In this document: piece by piece, positions 34,020 through 47,200 of the stretch
Numbering within the stretch: position 1 is the first letter of the stretch
Layout: each line of letters begins with the position of its first letter
DNA from: Moringa oleifera
Lineage: Eukaryota; Streptophyta; Magnoliopsida; Brassicales; Moringaceae
NCBI GenBank assembly: GCA_021397835.1
Contig: JAJFZO010000896.1
Span: 5,186,501-5,250,500 of the forward strand
Length of the DNA stretch: 64,000 nt
Reading direction: 5' to 3'
Position numbers and translations under genes: made by a program
The notes under the pieces: generated by a model
Told to the model about the DNA's origin: nothing
Database searches by the model: none
What the model saw: the letters and a program-made list of their open reading frames with translations, nothing else

Positions 34020-37000
34020 GATAGGATTTTGTGGCTTGCCTTCCGTACCCATGGTCTATGCATCATGGCTCCCTTTGTACGCTCGTTAAGCATTCTATTG
34101 AGCTAAAACAATAAGGGTTTGGCTAGAGTGGGGTGCCCATAGCCTGGCTGACGCACTTGCTACGGTCGCACGCTAAGCCTTTTGCCCATGCCGTACGTGT
34201 TAGGGGTAGGTGTGGCTTGTCGCCTGTGCCCATCGTCTATGCAATATGGCTCCCTTGCGATGCTCGCAGGGTAGTCTTCAAGGAATGACGTTAAGGATCT
34301 AGCTCACCTAGGGCTCCCATGGCCTAGCTGGCACACGTGTTGTGGCCGCAGTTTGGGAGTTCCACCTTTGCAATGCTTGCTGAGGGTAACCATGGTTTGC
34401 CTCCCGTGTCAATGGTACGTGCAATACAGCTTTTTTTGTAGGCTCACTAGGTAGTTTGTCAAGCGATAATGACAAGGGTTCGGCTTACGTTGGGCGCCCA
34501 TGACCTGGCTGGCCTGCTTGTGGCGACTGCATGTTAGACCCTTCGCCCATCATGTGCCTGCTAGAGGCAATAGTGGCTTGCATCCTATAAGGTCCATGTG
34601 ACAAGGCTCCCTTGGCATGCTCACTAGGCAGTCTATTAAGGGACAACGATGAAGGTCACGCTCGCATGAAGCGCCCATGGCCTAGTTTGCGCACCTCCTA
34701 CGGCCGCATGCTGGCCCTTCAACCAATGCCATATTTACTCAGGGCAATCGTGGCTTACCGCTAGTGCCTATGGTCTGTGCGATGCGGCTTCCTTAGCACA
34801 CTTACTAGGGAGTTTATTGAGGGATAGTGATAAGGGTCTTGCTCATATTGGGCGCCAATAGCTTGGCAGATGCTCTCACTGTGGCCACACACTTGGCCTT
34901 TTGCCTAGCCGTGCATGCTAAGTCGTGGTTAGCCTCTGGTGCCCATGGTCTGTGCAATGTGGCTCCTTTGGCATGCTCTTTGGGTAATCCATCGAGGGAC
35001 GATGATAAGGATTTAGCGAGAGTGGGGCATCCATGGCCTGGTTAGCATGCCTGTTGCTACCCCATACTCAGCCTTTCACCCATATAGTGCTTACTGGTGG
35101 CAGCCGTGGCTTTCCTCTCATATTAATGGTCTATGCAATGGGGCTCCATTATCCCATTCGCTAGGCAGTCTATCAAGGAACATTGAAGAGGTCTAGCTAG
35201 CGTGCTTGTAGTGATCACACTCTGGGCCTTCCATTCTTATCGTGTCTACTAAGGGCACCCTGGTTTGCCTCTCATGCCCATGGTTCGTGCGACATGGCTC
35301 CTTTGGCATGCTCATTGGGCAATCTATCAAGAGACCATGATGAGGGCTCACTTGCATGGGTGATTACACGTTGGGCGTTCCGCCTATGTCGTGCCTATTA
35401 GGGAAGTTGTGGCTTGCCTCTCATGCCCATGGTTTGTGCGACAAAGCTCCTTTGCCACCCTCGTTTTGCAATCTATCAAGGGACAGCGATGAAGGTCTGG
35501 CTCGCATGGGGCGCCTATGGCCTAACTAGCATGCTTGCTACCATCGTACTCTTGGTACCACCACACTCTAGGCTTTCCACCCTTACGGTCTCTATTAAGG
35601 GCACCAGTGACTTGCCTCCTATGCCTATGGTTTGTGCAACGTGGCTCTCTTGGCACACTCACTAAGCAGTCTATCGAGGGACTATGATGAGTGTCTTACT
35701 CGAATGGGGTGCCTAAGCCCTAGCTGGTGTGTTTATTGTTATCGCACGCTAGGCCTTTTTCTCATGCCATGCCTATTGGGGACGACCGTGGCTTAACTTC
35801 AATGCCCATGGTCTATGCAACTTGACTCCTTGTCACACTCGTGGGCAGTCTATTGAGGGACAACGATTAGGTTTTGGCTTACCTGTGGCTCCTATGGCCA
35901 AGCTAACACTCTTACTGCAACTACATTATGGGCCTTCCACCCAGGCCTTGCCTACCAAGGGTTACCGTGGCTTGCTTCCCGTGCCCATGATCCATGAGAG
36001 ATAGCTTTTTTAACACGATTACTAGGAAGCTTATAGAGGACACTGATAAGGGTTAGACTTATGTGGGGCGTTCATGTCCTAACTAGTGCCCTTATTGCGA
36101 TCACTTGCTGGGCCTTCCACCGATGTCGTGCTTGCTAGGGTAGTGTTGGGCTTGTCTCCTGAGCCTATGGTCCATGCGAGCGGCTCCTTTTGCATGGTAG
36201 CTTGGTAGTATATTGAGGAATAACAATGATTTGCTCGCGTGGGCTACTTATGTCCTGGCTAGCTCGGCTGCTATGGTCGCATGCTGAGCCTTTTCATGCA
36301 AGCCGTGCTTATTGAGACTGCTGTGGTTTGCCTCCCATGCCCATGGTCCATGCAACATGGCTCCCTTGGCACACTCACTGGGCAGTCTATTAAGGTACAG
36401 TGATGAGGGTTTTACTCGCACAAGGCATCAAATGCACCTGTTGTAGTCGCACGTAGGGCCTTTTGCCCATCCTATGCTTTTTATGGCATGCTCGTTGAGC
36501 CATTAATCGAGGTATAATGACAAGGGTTTGGCTAACATGGGGCGCCCATCGCCTAGCCGGGGTGCTAGCTGCAGCCGAACGCTTAGCCATCCACCCATGC
36601 CATGCTTGCTAAGGGCTACCGTGGCTTGCCTCCTTTTGCCATGGTCCATGCGATGTGGCTCGCTTAGTATGCTCATTGGACAGTCTATCAAAGGACTGTG
36701 ATGAGGATTTTACTCACATGAGGAGCCCACGGCTTGGCTAGCAAGCTTGCTCGGGCTGCACATTGGGCCTTTCACCCATGCCATCCCTCTTGGGGGTAAC
36801 AATGGCTTGCCTCCCATGCCACGATCCTTGCGATATAGCTACCTTAAGTGGTGCACCAATGGCCTGGTTGGCATGCCTACTGTTGCTACACGTTGGACCT
36901 TTTACCCATGCCATGCCAATCAAGGCAGTCATGGCTTGCCTCTCATGCCCATGGTCTATGTGACGCAGCTCCCTTGGCATGCTCGCTAGGCAGTTTATCG

Positions 37001-38220
37001 AGGGATGAGGTCGAGGATTTGGCTCATGTAAGTTGCTTAAAGCATGACCATATCTTGCCACACAAGCCCATTATTTATGCGATGCAGCTCTTTTGGCACT
37101 CCTGCTGGGCAATCTATTGAGGCATAACGATGAAGATTTGGCTCACGTGGGGCATTTATGGCCTAGCTACGTTTGCCGCAGACGCACACTAGGCCTTATA
37201 CCTATTTCATGCCTAGTAGGCACAGTCGTGGCTTGTTTGCTGTGCCCACTATCCATGTGACACGGCTCCCTTGGCATGAACTCCTTCACTCTATTGAGGG
37301 ACAGTGGTGAGGTCTCACTCAACTTAGGCACCCATGGCCTGGCTGGTGCATTTGCTGCTGTCGCACACCAGCCATTCCACCTATGCCATGCTTACTAGGT
37401 GTAGCCCTAGCTTTCCTCTCGTGCCTATTGTCCATATGATACGGCTCCCTTGGTACTCTCGCTGGGCAGTCTATCAAGGGTAAACGATAAGGTTTGGCCT
37501 GCATGGGGCACCCATAGTTTGGCTGGTGCATCTAATGCGACTGTACAGTGGGTCTTTTTCCCATGCTACGCTTATAAGTGGCAATCGTGGCTAACCTCTC
37601 GTACCCATGGTCCATGCAATGTGGCTCCCTCGACACACAGTGGGTAGCCCATTAGGGGACTTCGATGAGGGTATAGCTCATGTAAGGCTCCCATGTCCTG
37701 GCATATGTGCCTACTACGGTCGCACGCTGGGCCATCCACTCATGTCGTACTTGCTAGGGGCTACTGTGGCTTGCCTTCCGTGCCTATGGTCCATGCAACG
37801 TGGCTCCTTTGGCTTGCATCGAAGGACAAGGATAAGAGTTTTGCTTGCGTAGGGCACCCATGGCCTAACTAGTGTGACTGTTGCGGTATCATGCAAGGCC
37901 TTCTGCCTATGCTGCACTTATTGGGGGTAATCATGGCTTACCTCCCATGCCCATGGTTTGTGCGACTTGGCTCCCTTGGCATGCTTGATGGGCTATCTAT
38001 TAAGGGACGACGTTAAGGGTCTCTCTCATGTGGGGTACCCGTGGCCTGGCTGGCGTGCCTGTTGTGGCTGCATATTGGGCCTTTTGCCCATGCTGTGCTT
38101 GCTGAGGGCTATCGTGGCTTGCCTCTCATGCCATGGTCCTTGTGACCAGGCTCCCTTGGCATGCTCATTGGGCAATCTATCAAGGTACGATGATAAAGGT
38201 TTAGCTCATGTGGGGTGCTG
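34020..38220 (+). repeat. Satellite of about 180 bp, roughly 23 units
   Basis: The phrase GGCGCCCATGGCCTGGCTGG (with variants) returns near 34133, 34311, 34491, 34672, 34851 and 35025, steps of 174-181 bp, and the pattern continues to 38.2 kb. Other landmarks in each unit are TTGGGCCTTT.CCCATGCC, GTGGCTTGCCTCCCATGCCC, GATGTGGCTCCCTTGGCATG and GGGCAGTCTATCGAGGGAC. Units differ by many C/T and G/A changes and occasional deletions. The length is typical of plant nucleosomal satellites. Open frames here are not genes. Confidence 0.9.
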
Positions 38221-38264
38221 ATAGACTGCCTAGCGAGAGTGCTAAGAGAGCCGCATCATATGGG
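38221..38264 (-). repeat. Inverted fragment of the 180-bp satellite at the array edge
   Basis: ATAGACTGCCTAGCGAGAGT and GCTAAGAGAGCCGCAT are the reverse complement of the unit segment containing GATGCGGCTC...CTAGGCAGTCTAT. The array flips strand for about 45 bp where it meets the second satellite. Confidence 0.8.
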
Positions 38265-41200
38265 CCTTCAACGAGATGACAAGCACAAAAGGAACTCAAC
38301 GATGATTTAGTAACAGTTTTTGGTACTGAGAAAGGCCAATTACTACTTCAACAATGTCATTAGTCCGGCAGACACTAGCGTTAGCTTTAAAGGAACCCAA
38401 TGGTTGCCTAGCTACTATTACATGGCGGTTACTGACGTCAGAAAATGCCAATGCTAGCAATAAGGGAATTTAGGGACTGTAGAGCTGTTACTGTGGGGCA
38501 ATTACTGGTGTCGGTAAATGCTAGTACTAGCACTAAGGGAGCCCAACAATGTCACCATGACAGTCACTGGCATTAAGAGAGCCCTACAACCGCTATTGGA
38601 AAGTTGTTGGTGTTGTTTGAAACGAACGCCAGCACTAAGGAGCTCAACAATGACTTTGCGGTAGTCGTAGCCACTGGTAGACATTTGCATTAGGTTCCCT
38701 TATCGATGGCCCAATGGTAGTCGTTAGCGTAGGTAGATGCAAGGGCAAGTACTTGAAGAGCCCAAAAATGGTCAAACAGTAATAGTTGGTCCTAAAAAAG
38801 CCCAATGACTATCTAATTACTACTACGGGGTAGTTACTAGTGTTAATAGGTGCCAGCATCAGCATTAGAGAACCTAGGGATTGCCACATTATTACTATAG
38901 GCAGTTGTTTATGTCAGTATATGCTAATGCTAGCATTGGGGAGACCAGTGATAACCCTATGATAGTCGCTAGAGTGTAGAGAGCCCAACAACTGCTGCTA
39001 GGCAGTCGCAAACGTTAGTAGATGCCAACACCAGCACTAGGGGAACTCAATGAGGACCCAATGATAGTTGTTCGCATTAGCATATATCTATAGTGGGTTC
39101 CCCCAACAATGGCCAAGCGATTATTACTAACGTAGGTAGAAGTAAAGGAAAGCACTAGGAGAGCCCAACGACTTCCTGGCAGTTATAGTGGGTATCGAAA
39201 GAGCCCAATGACTAGTACGAGGAAGTTGTTAGTGCTTGCAGTCGCTTGTGCTAGCTTGAAGGGAACCTAACAACTAAACAAAAACTGCTGCTGGGCATTT
39301 GCTAGAGTCGAAAAATGTTAGCACCAGCACTCAAGGCACCCAAGGATTGCCTATCTATTATTGCGGGGCCATTATTGGCATTGGTAAACACTAGTTTTAC
39401 CATTAGGGTAGCCCAACAATGACCTCATGAAAGTCATTGGCGTTGGGATAGCCTAATGACTCCTATTGGGCAGTCGCTGATACTCGTAAATGCCAACACC
39501 CACATTAAGGGAGCTGAGTGATGACTTTGCTGTAATAGCTGGCGCTGGCATATAGCTATGCTAAGTTCCCTATGTAATGGCCCAACAATGGTAGCTGGCA
39601 CAGGTAAACGTGAAGACGAGCACTAAAGAAGCCCAACGACAACCTAATTATGGTAGTTGGTATTAGGAGAGCCCAATGATTATTGCGGGGATGTCACCAG
39701 TGCTGGCAGCTGCTAGAGCCAGCTTTGGGCTCTTCCAATGACTTTCTAGTTATTATTGCAAGGAAGTTGCTGGCGTTGCCAGATGCTAGTACCAATACTA
39801 AAGGAACCCAAGGATTTCTTAGCTATTATTATGAAGCAGTGGTTGGTGTCAGTACAAGTTGGCACTAGCACTAAGGGAGTCCAACGATAACCCGATAATA
39901 GTCGCTCACATTGATCGCCCAGCAGTAGTAATTAGTATAGGCAAACGCGATAGCAAGAATTTGAGGAGCCTATCGATGGCCTTGCAGAGTTGTTGGTGCT
40001 GGGAAAGCCCGACGGTTATTACGTGGAAGTCGCTGGTCCTGGTTGATGCGAGGGCCAGCTTCACCCAACTACTGCACTATTGTTAGTGTAAGTAGACGTC
40101 AATGCCAGCACTAAGGAAACTAAGGATTGCCTAACTATTGCTACGAGGTAGTTTTTGATCTTTATAGACGCCAGTGCAAGCACTATGGGAGCCTAGCAGC
40201 AGTTCTATGATAGTCGTTAGCATTGATAGATGCCAACACCACCACTAAGGGGCTTAGCGATAATCGTCGATGCTAGGGGACATCTTCACTACTTTTGCGG
40301 GGCAATTATGTGTGTTGATTGATGCTAAGTCCCCTAATGATGGACTAATGGACATTATTGACACATCCAAATGCGAAGGCAAGATTAGAGGAGCCCAACA
40401 ATGGCTTAACAATAGTAATGCGCCTTGGGAGAGCCCAATTACTGCTACAAAACAGACGTTGGTGCTTGTAAATGCTAGCATCAACTTTGGTGGAACCCAA
40501 TGACTAGCTAGCTACTACTGTGGGGTAGTTGTTTATGCTAGTAAATGTTAGGCACTAAAAGAACCTTAAAACTACCTAACTATTGTTGTGGGGCAATTTC
40601 TTGTGTCATTAGACGTTAGTGCTAGTAGCGAGGGAGCCTAGTGACATCCCCATGAGAACTTCTAATGTTTGGAGAGCCTAACGACTGCTATTAGGTAGTT
40701 ATTGGTGTTGTTTTGTGCTAGCATTAGCATTATTGGAGCTTAGCGATGACCCAGCAATATTCATTGGCACTGGCAGATATCTGCACTAGGTTCCCTTAGT
40801 AATGTTGCCCATCGGTAGTCGCTAGCGCAAGTAAACACTAACACCAGATTGGGGGTAATCACTGGGAGAGCTTAATGACTATTATAGAGAAATTATAGGT
40901 ACTGGTCGCTGGTAGTGCTAGCTTGGGGGAAGCTAATGACTACCAAGCTATTGTAGTGGGGAAGTTGCTTGTGTTGACAAATGCCAATGCTAGCACTAGG
41001 GGAACACAATGCTACCTAGCTATTACTACGAGACAGTTACTGGTATCGGTACATGCTAATATTAGCACCAAAGGTGCTCAGCGATGACCTTGTGATAGTC
41101 ATGTGCGTTGAGAGAACCCATCAATTATTGCTGGGTAGTCATTGACGTAAGCAGAAGCTGGTGTCAACAATAAGAGAGCTCAACGATGACCAAATGGTAG

Positions 41201-44200
41201 TGGTTAGTATTAGCAAACATCTTCACTAGGTTCCCCTAATGATGGACAAACAACGATCACTAATACAGGTAAATGTGAGGGCAAGTAATTGAGCAACCTA
41301 ACGATGGCCTAATCGCAGTAGCGGGAGCTAGGAGAGCCCAACGATTGTTGTGGTGCAGTCGCTGGTGCTTATAGACATTAGTACTAGCATTGGGGGAACT
41401 CAACGATTGCCTAGCTACTACTGCGTGCAGTGGTTGGTGTTGGCAAATGCTAACGCCACTACTAGAAGAACCCAAGGACTGTAAAACTATTATTGTAGGA
41501 TAGTTGCTGGTGTCAATTGATGTTATAGTACTAGGGGAGCCCAGCGACGACCCCATGATGGTTATTGGTGTTGGGAGAGCCCAACGACTGTTGGTGGGTA
41601 ATCACTGACACTAGTAAAAGCCATCGCCAACACTAGTGGAGCTTAGCACCCAACGGCAGTTGCTGGTGTTAGTAGATATCCATGCTGAATTCCTCCAATA
41701 ATGGCCTAGTAAATTTTGTTAGTGCAGACAAACACGAAGGCAAGCACTAGGAGCGCCCAACGGCTACAGGAAAAGTCGCTGGTGCTAGTAGACAATAGAG
41801 TCAACTTTTAGGGAATCGAACGATGGCTTAACAGTTGGCATTGGGGGAGCCCAATGACTATTATGGGGAAGTCACTAGTGTTGGTAGACGCTAGTGCCAC
41901 CTTCGAGGGAACCTAACGACCAACCATTTATAGCGTAAGGTAGTTACTGGTGTTGGCAAATGTTAACAATAACACTAGAGGAACTAAGGGACTACCCAAC
42001 CATTATCGCGGGGCAGTCCTTGGTGACGGTAGATGCTACGACTAGCATTGGGGGAGGTCAGTGATGACCTTATGATAGTCGCTATCGTTGAGAGACCTCA
42101 ATAAATGCTGTTGGGCAGTCATTGATACTGATAGATACCAGCGCTAGCACTAGGGGAGTTTCGCGAAGACCCAGCAACTGTCTCTAATGTTAAGAGACAT
42201 CTCCACTTGATCACCCTAATGATGGCACAATGGTAATCGCTGGCACAGGTAAAAGTAAAAGTAAGCACTAGTGGAGCCCAATGATGGTCTAGTACTAATA
42301 GTTGGAATTGAGAGAGCCTAATGAATGGTGGGGAAGTCATTGATGCTAGCAGATGCAAGGGCAAGCATTATAAGGGCCTAACAATGGGCTAGTAGCAATT
42401 GTTGATGCTGGGAGAGCCTAACGACTAATGTGTCAAAGTTATTGGTACTGGCTGACACTTGCGTCCATTTAGGGGAACCCAATTACTGCCTAACTACTAC
42501 TTCGGGGTAGTAGCTAGTGTTGGTTGATGCCAACACTAGCACTTGGGGAACCTAAGGATTGCACAGCTATTGCCGCATAGTAGTTGTTGGTGTCGGTAGG
42601 TGCTAGTACTAACACTATGGGAGCCTAACGATGACTCCATGATAACCGTTTGCGTTAAGGGAGCCCAACTACTGCAACTGGGCAGTATTTGGCATTGGTA
42701 ATGAGAATCGCCATCAAAAGGGTGGCTCAGCGATGACTAAGCAGCAGTCGATTGCATTGCTAGACATTGACAGCTGGGTTCCTTCAGCGATGGCCTAATG
42801 AAAGTCATTGGCACACATAGGCACAAAAGGCAAGCATTAGCAGAGTCCAATGACGACATAATAATAGTAGTTCGCATTGGGAAAGCCTTACGACTGGTGT
42901 AGGGAAGTCGTTGGTGCTAGCAAAGCACTATAGGAGCCCACTAATGACCTAGCCATAGTTATTGGTGCTAGGAAAGCCCAACAACTACCACGAGGAAGTC
43001 ATTAATGCTACCAAACACTAGTGTTAATTTTAGAGAAACCCAACAACTGCCTAACTATTGTTGCAGGGCTGTTGCTATTATTAATAAATGCCAACACTAA
43101 CACTTGGGGAACCTAACAATTATCTAGTTGTTGCTGCAGTGTAGTTATTAATATCGATACATGCTAATGCTAGCATCAGCGGGACCTAGCGATGACCCCA
43201 TGACAGTCATTGGCATTGAGAGAGCCCAATGACTGTTTCTAGTAGTGACAAGTGCCATAACCAAAAGAGCTCAGCTATGACCTAATAGCGATCACTAATG
43301 CTAACACTAGGGAGCTAGCAAACATCTGCATTAGGTTCCCCTAATGATGACCCAACGACAATCGTTAATATAGGTAAATGCAAGGGCTAGAATTAAGAGA
43401 ACATAACGACAACCTTATAGTAGTTATTAGCACTGAGAGAGCCTAGTGACAGTTGTAAGGCAATCATTAGAACTGGCAGACGCTAGCGCCAACTTTGGGG
43501 GAATCGAACGACTACTTAGCTGCTACTGTAGGGTAGTTGCTTGTGTTAGCAGAAGCCAATGCTAGCACTAAAGGAACTGAGGGAAAGCCTAATTATATTA
43601 GTGGGGCAATTGTTGGTATCAGGAGACGCTAGTGATAGCACCGTGGGAGCTCAACGATGACCCAACAGCAGGCATCAGTGTTAGGTTTCTTTGCAATGGC
43701 CTAGTGGCAGTCGTTAGCTTAAGTACACAGGACAGTAAGCACTAGAAGAGTTCAATGATAACCTAGGAACAATAGTTAGCATTGGGAAACAATGGCTATA
43801 GTGAATTCATTGGTCTGGCAAACCACATGCCAGCTTTAAGGGAATCAAAGGACTGCCTTGTTACTTCTACGGTGCAGGTGTAAGTGTCGGTAGATGCTAC
43901 GATCAGCATCGAAGGAGCCTTGTGGTTATCTCGTGATAGTCCATGGCTTTGGGAAAGACCAACGACTATTGTTGGGCAATCAGTAATGCTGGTAGATGCT
44001 AGTGCTAGCACTACAGAAGCTTAGCGATGATCTAGCGACAGTTACTAGTGTTGGCAACATCAATGCTGAGTTTTCCTAATGATGGCTTAATGATAATTGC
44101 TAGCGCACGTAAATGCATGGGCAAGCACTAAATGAATCAAATGATGGCCTAGTAATAGTAGTTTGCATTAGGAAAGCCCAACAGCTTTTGTGAAAAAGTG

Positions 44201-47200
44201 GCTAGTGCTAGTAAATGCTCGCGCCAACTTTAGAGGGACCTAACAACTATTGAGCTATTGCTGCAAGGAAATTGTTTGGGTTGATAGACTTCGAGGCCAA
44301 CATTAGGGGAACCTAGTAACTGCCCCGCTACTACTATAGGACAGTTGCTGGTGTTAATATATGCTAGTGGTTGCACTGGGGGAGCCCATCAATGACCCAA
44401 TGACAATAATAGGCATTAAGAGAGCCTAACACCCTACTACTGTATAGTCATTAATGCTGGTAGACATTTTCACTGGGTTACCCCAATGATGGTCCAATTG
44501 AAGTCGCTCGCGCTATAGACACAAGGGCAAGCATTAGAGAAGCCCAACGATGGCCTAGTAGTAGTAGTTAGTGTTCGAAGAGCCTAGTGACTGTTGTGGG
44601 AAGTCGTTGGGACAAGTATGTGCTCGCGCTAGCTTTGGAGGAACCCAATGACTTCCCAGCTATTTCTGTGATGCAATTACTAGTGTCAGAGAATGTTTAT
44701 GCTAGCACCAGGGAAGCCTAACAATGACTTTGTGATAGTCACTAGCATTTGGGAAGCACAACGACTACTATTAGACAGTGGCTGACACTGGTTGATGCCA
44801 AGACTAGGACTAAAAAAGCTCAACGATGACCCTACGGTAATGGTTGGGGTTGGTAGACATTTGTTCTTGGTTTATCGAGTGATGGCTTGACAACAGTCGC
44901 TAGCATAGTAAGGCATGAGGGCAAGCACTAGAGGAGTCCAATGACAGCTTAGCAATAATTATTTACGTTGGGAGAACCGAATGATTATTTTGTGAAAGTT
45001 ACAGGTGCTGGTAGAAGCTCACACCAGCTTTTAAGGAATCGAATGATTACCTAGCTACTATTGTGAAGCAATTACTGGTATCGATAGACGGTGGCCCTAA
45101 CATTAGGGAAACCCCGGGACTTCCTAACTATTGTTACAAGGTAGTCATTGGTGTCAGTAGATGCTAGTACTAGCACTAAAGGAGCCCAACGATGACCTAA
45201 TGACTTTACAGGCATTGAAAGAGCGCAACGTCTACTACTGGGTAGTTACTGACACTGGTAAATGCCAGCGCCAACTCTAAGGAGCTCAAAATAGACCTAG
45301 CGATAATTGTTGACAATAGTAAACATCTACACTGAATTTTCCTAGCGATGGCCCAACTTCAATCACTAACACTAGCAGACATCAGAGCACGCATTAGAGG
45401 AACTTAATGACGGCCTAATAACAGTAGTTGGCATTGAGATAACCCAATGATTACGGTGAGGAAGTCACTAGTGCTAGCTGATGCTTATGCCAACTTTTGG
45501 GGAACCCAACGACTGACTTGTTACTGTTGTGATGCAGTCGCTAGTGGTAAAAGACACAAGCGCCAGCACAGAAGGAATTGAGGGATTACTAGCTATTGCT
45601 ATAGGGCAGTTATTGGTGTCGATAGATGCTAGTGCTAGCAATAAAAGAGCCGAGCGACAACCCATGAAAGTTGCTCACGTTGGGAAAGCCTAACAACTGC
45701 AGCTATGTAGTTACTAATGCTAGTAGATGCTAGCACCAGCACTGAGGGAGTTCAATGATGACCAAGCAACAGTCGTTGGTTCGGTCAGAGATTTGTGTTA
45801 AGTTCCCACCGACGATGGCCCAACGGTAGTTGCTAACTGATAGACGCAAGGGCAAGCACTAGAGGAGTCCAAAGACAGCCTAGCAATAATGGTTAGTGTA
45901 AAGAGAGCCTATCAAGTGCGGTAAGGAAGTCGCTAGAGCTGGTAAATGCTCGGGCCAGCTTTGGGAGAACCAATGATTGCCCAGCTATTGTTGTAGGGCA
46001 ATAACTAGTGTTGGCAAACACTACAATTAGCACTAAAGGAACCTAGGGATTGCCCAGTTATTGTTACAAGGTAGTTGCTAGTGTCGGTAGACACTCCTAC
46101 TAGCACCGGGGGAACCTAAAAAAGTCTCGATGACAATCGCTAGCATTGGAGAGCCTAACGGATGCTACTAGGCAGTCATGAGAGTTGTCTGAGGCTAACG
46201 CCAGCTCTAGGTTGCTTGGTGATGAACTAGCAGTAGTTGCAAGTGATGGCCCAGTAATAGTCACTGGCACAAGTAAACACGAGGGTAAGCACTTGAGGAG
46301 CCCAATAATAACCTAATAGCAGTACATGGCGCTCGAAGAGCCTAATGACTACCTAATTATTGTCACGAGGCAGTTGATAATGTTAGTAAACACTAGCACC
46401 AGCCCTAAGGAACCTAGGGACTGTCTAGCTATTGCTACAGGGAAGTTGCTATTGTTAGTAGATGCTAGTACTAGTTTCATGGAGCCTAACTATTGCTTTT
46501 AGCCAATTGCTAATGCTGATAGTTACAAGTGCCAGCATTAAAGGAACTCAGTGATGACCCGATGGTGATTGTTAACATTGGAAAACAGTTACACTAGGTC
46601 CCCCAACGATGGGGAAGTGGTATTTGCTGGCACAAGTGGACTCGAAAGCAACCACTAAAGGAACCCTACAATGGCCTAGCAGTAGTGGTGGGTATTGGAT
46701 GAGCCCAATGACTACTGCAGGATAAGTACTGGAGCTAATAAGCACCAGCGCCAACTTTGGGGGAACCCAATGACTTCCCAGTTACTACTATGGGGTAGTT
46801 GCTGGCGTAGGCAGACACTAGCACTAGCTTTAGGGGCACCTTAAAATTATCGAGCTATTATTGCAGCATAGTTGCTAGTGTTGGTAAATAGCAGCACCTA
46901 CATTAGGAGAACCTAAAAATTGCCTAACTATTACTGTGGGGGCAGTTGCCAATGTTGAAAGATGCTAATGTTAGCACCATAGTAGTCGAGTGACGTCCTC
47001 ACAATAGTTGCTAGCATTTTTTAATACTGGTGCCAGCACAAAGGGAGCTGAACAACATCCCAAGGGCAGTGGCTGATGTTAGCAAACATTTGCACTATGT
47101 TCTCCTAGCGATGTCCCAACGATAATAGCTAGCGTAGGTAGACGCTAATGCTAGCTTTGAGAAAATCGTTGTGAGAGCCTAACGATATTGCGGGGCAATC

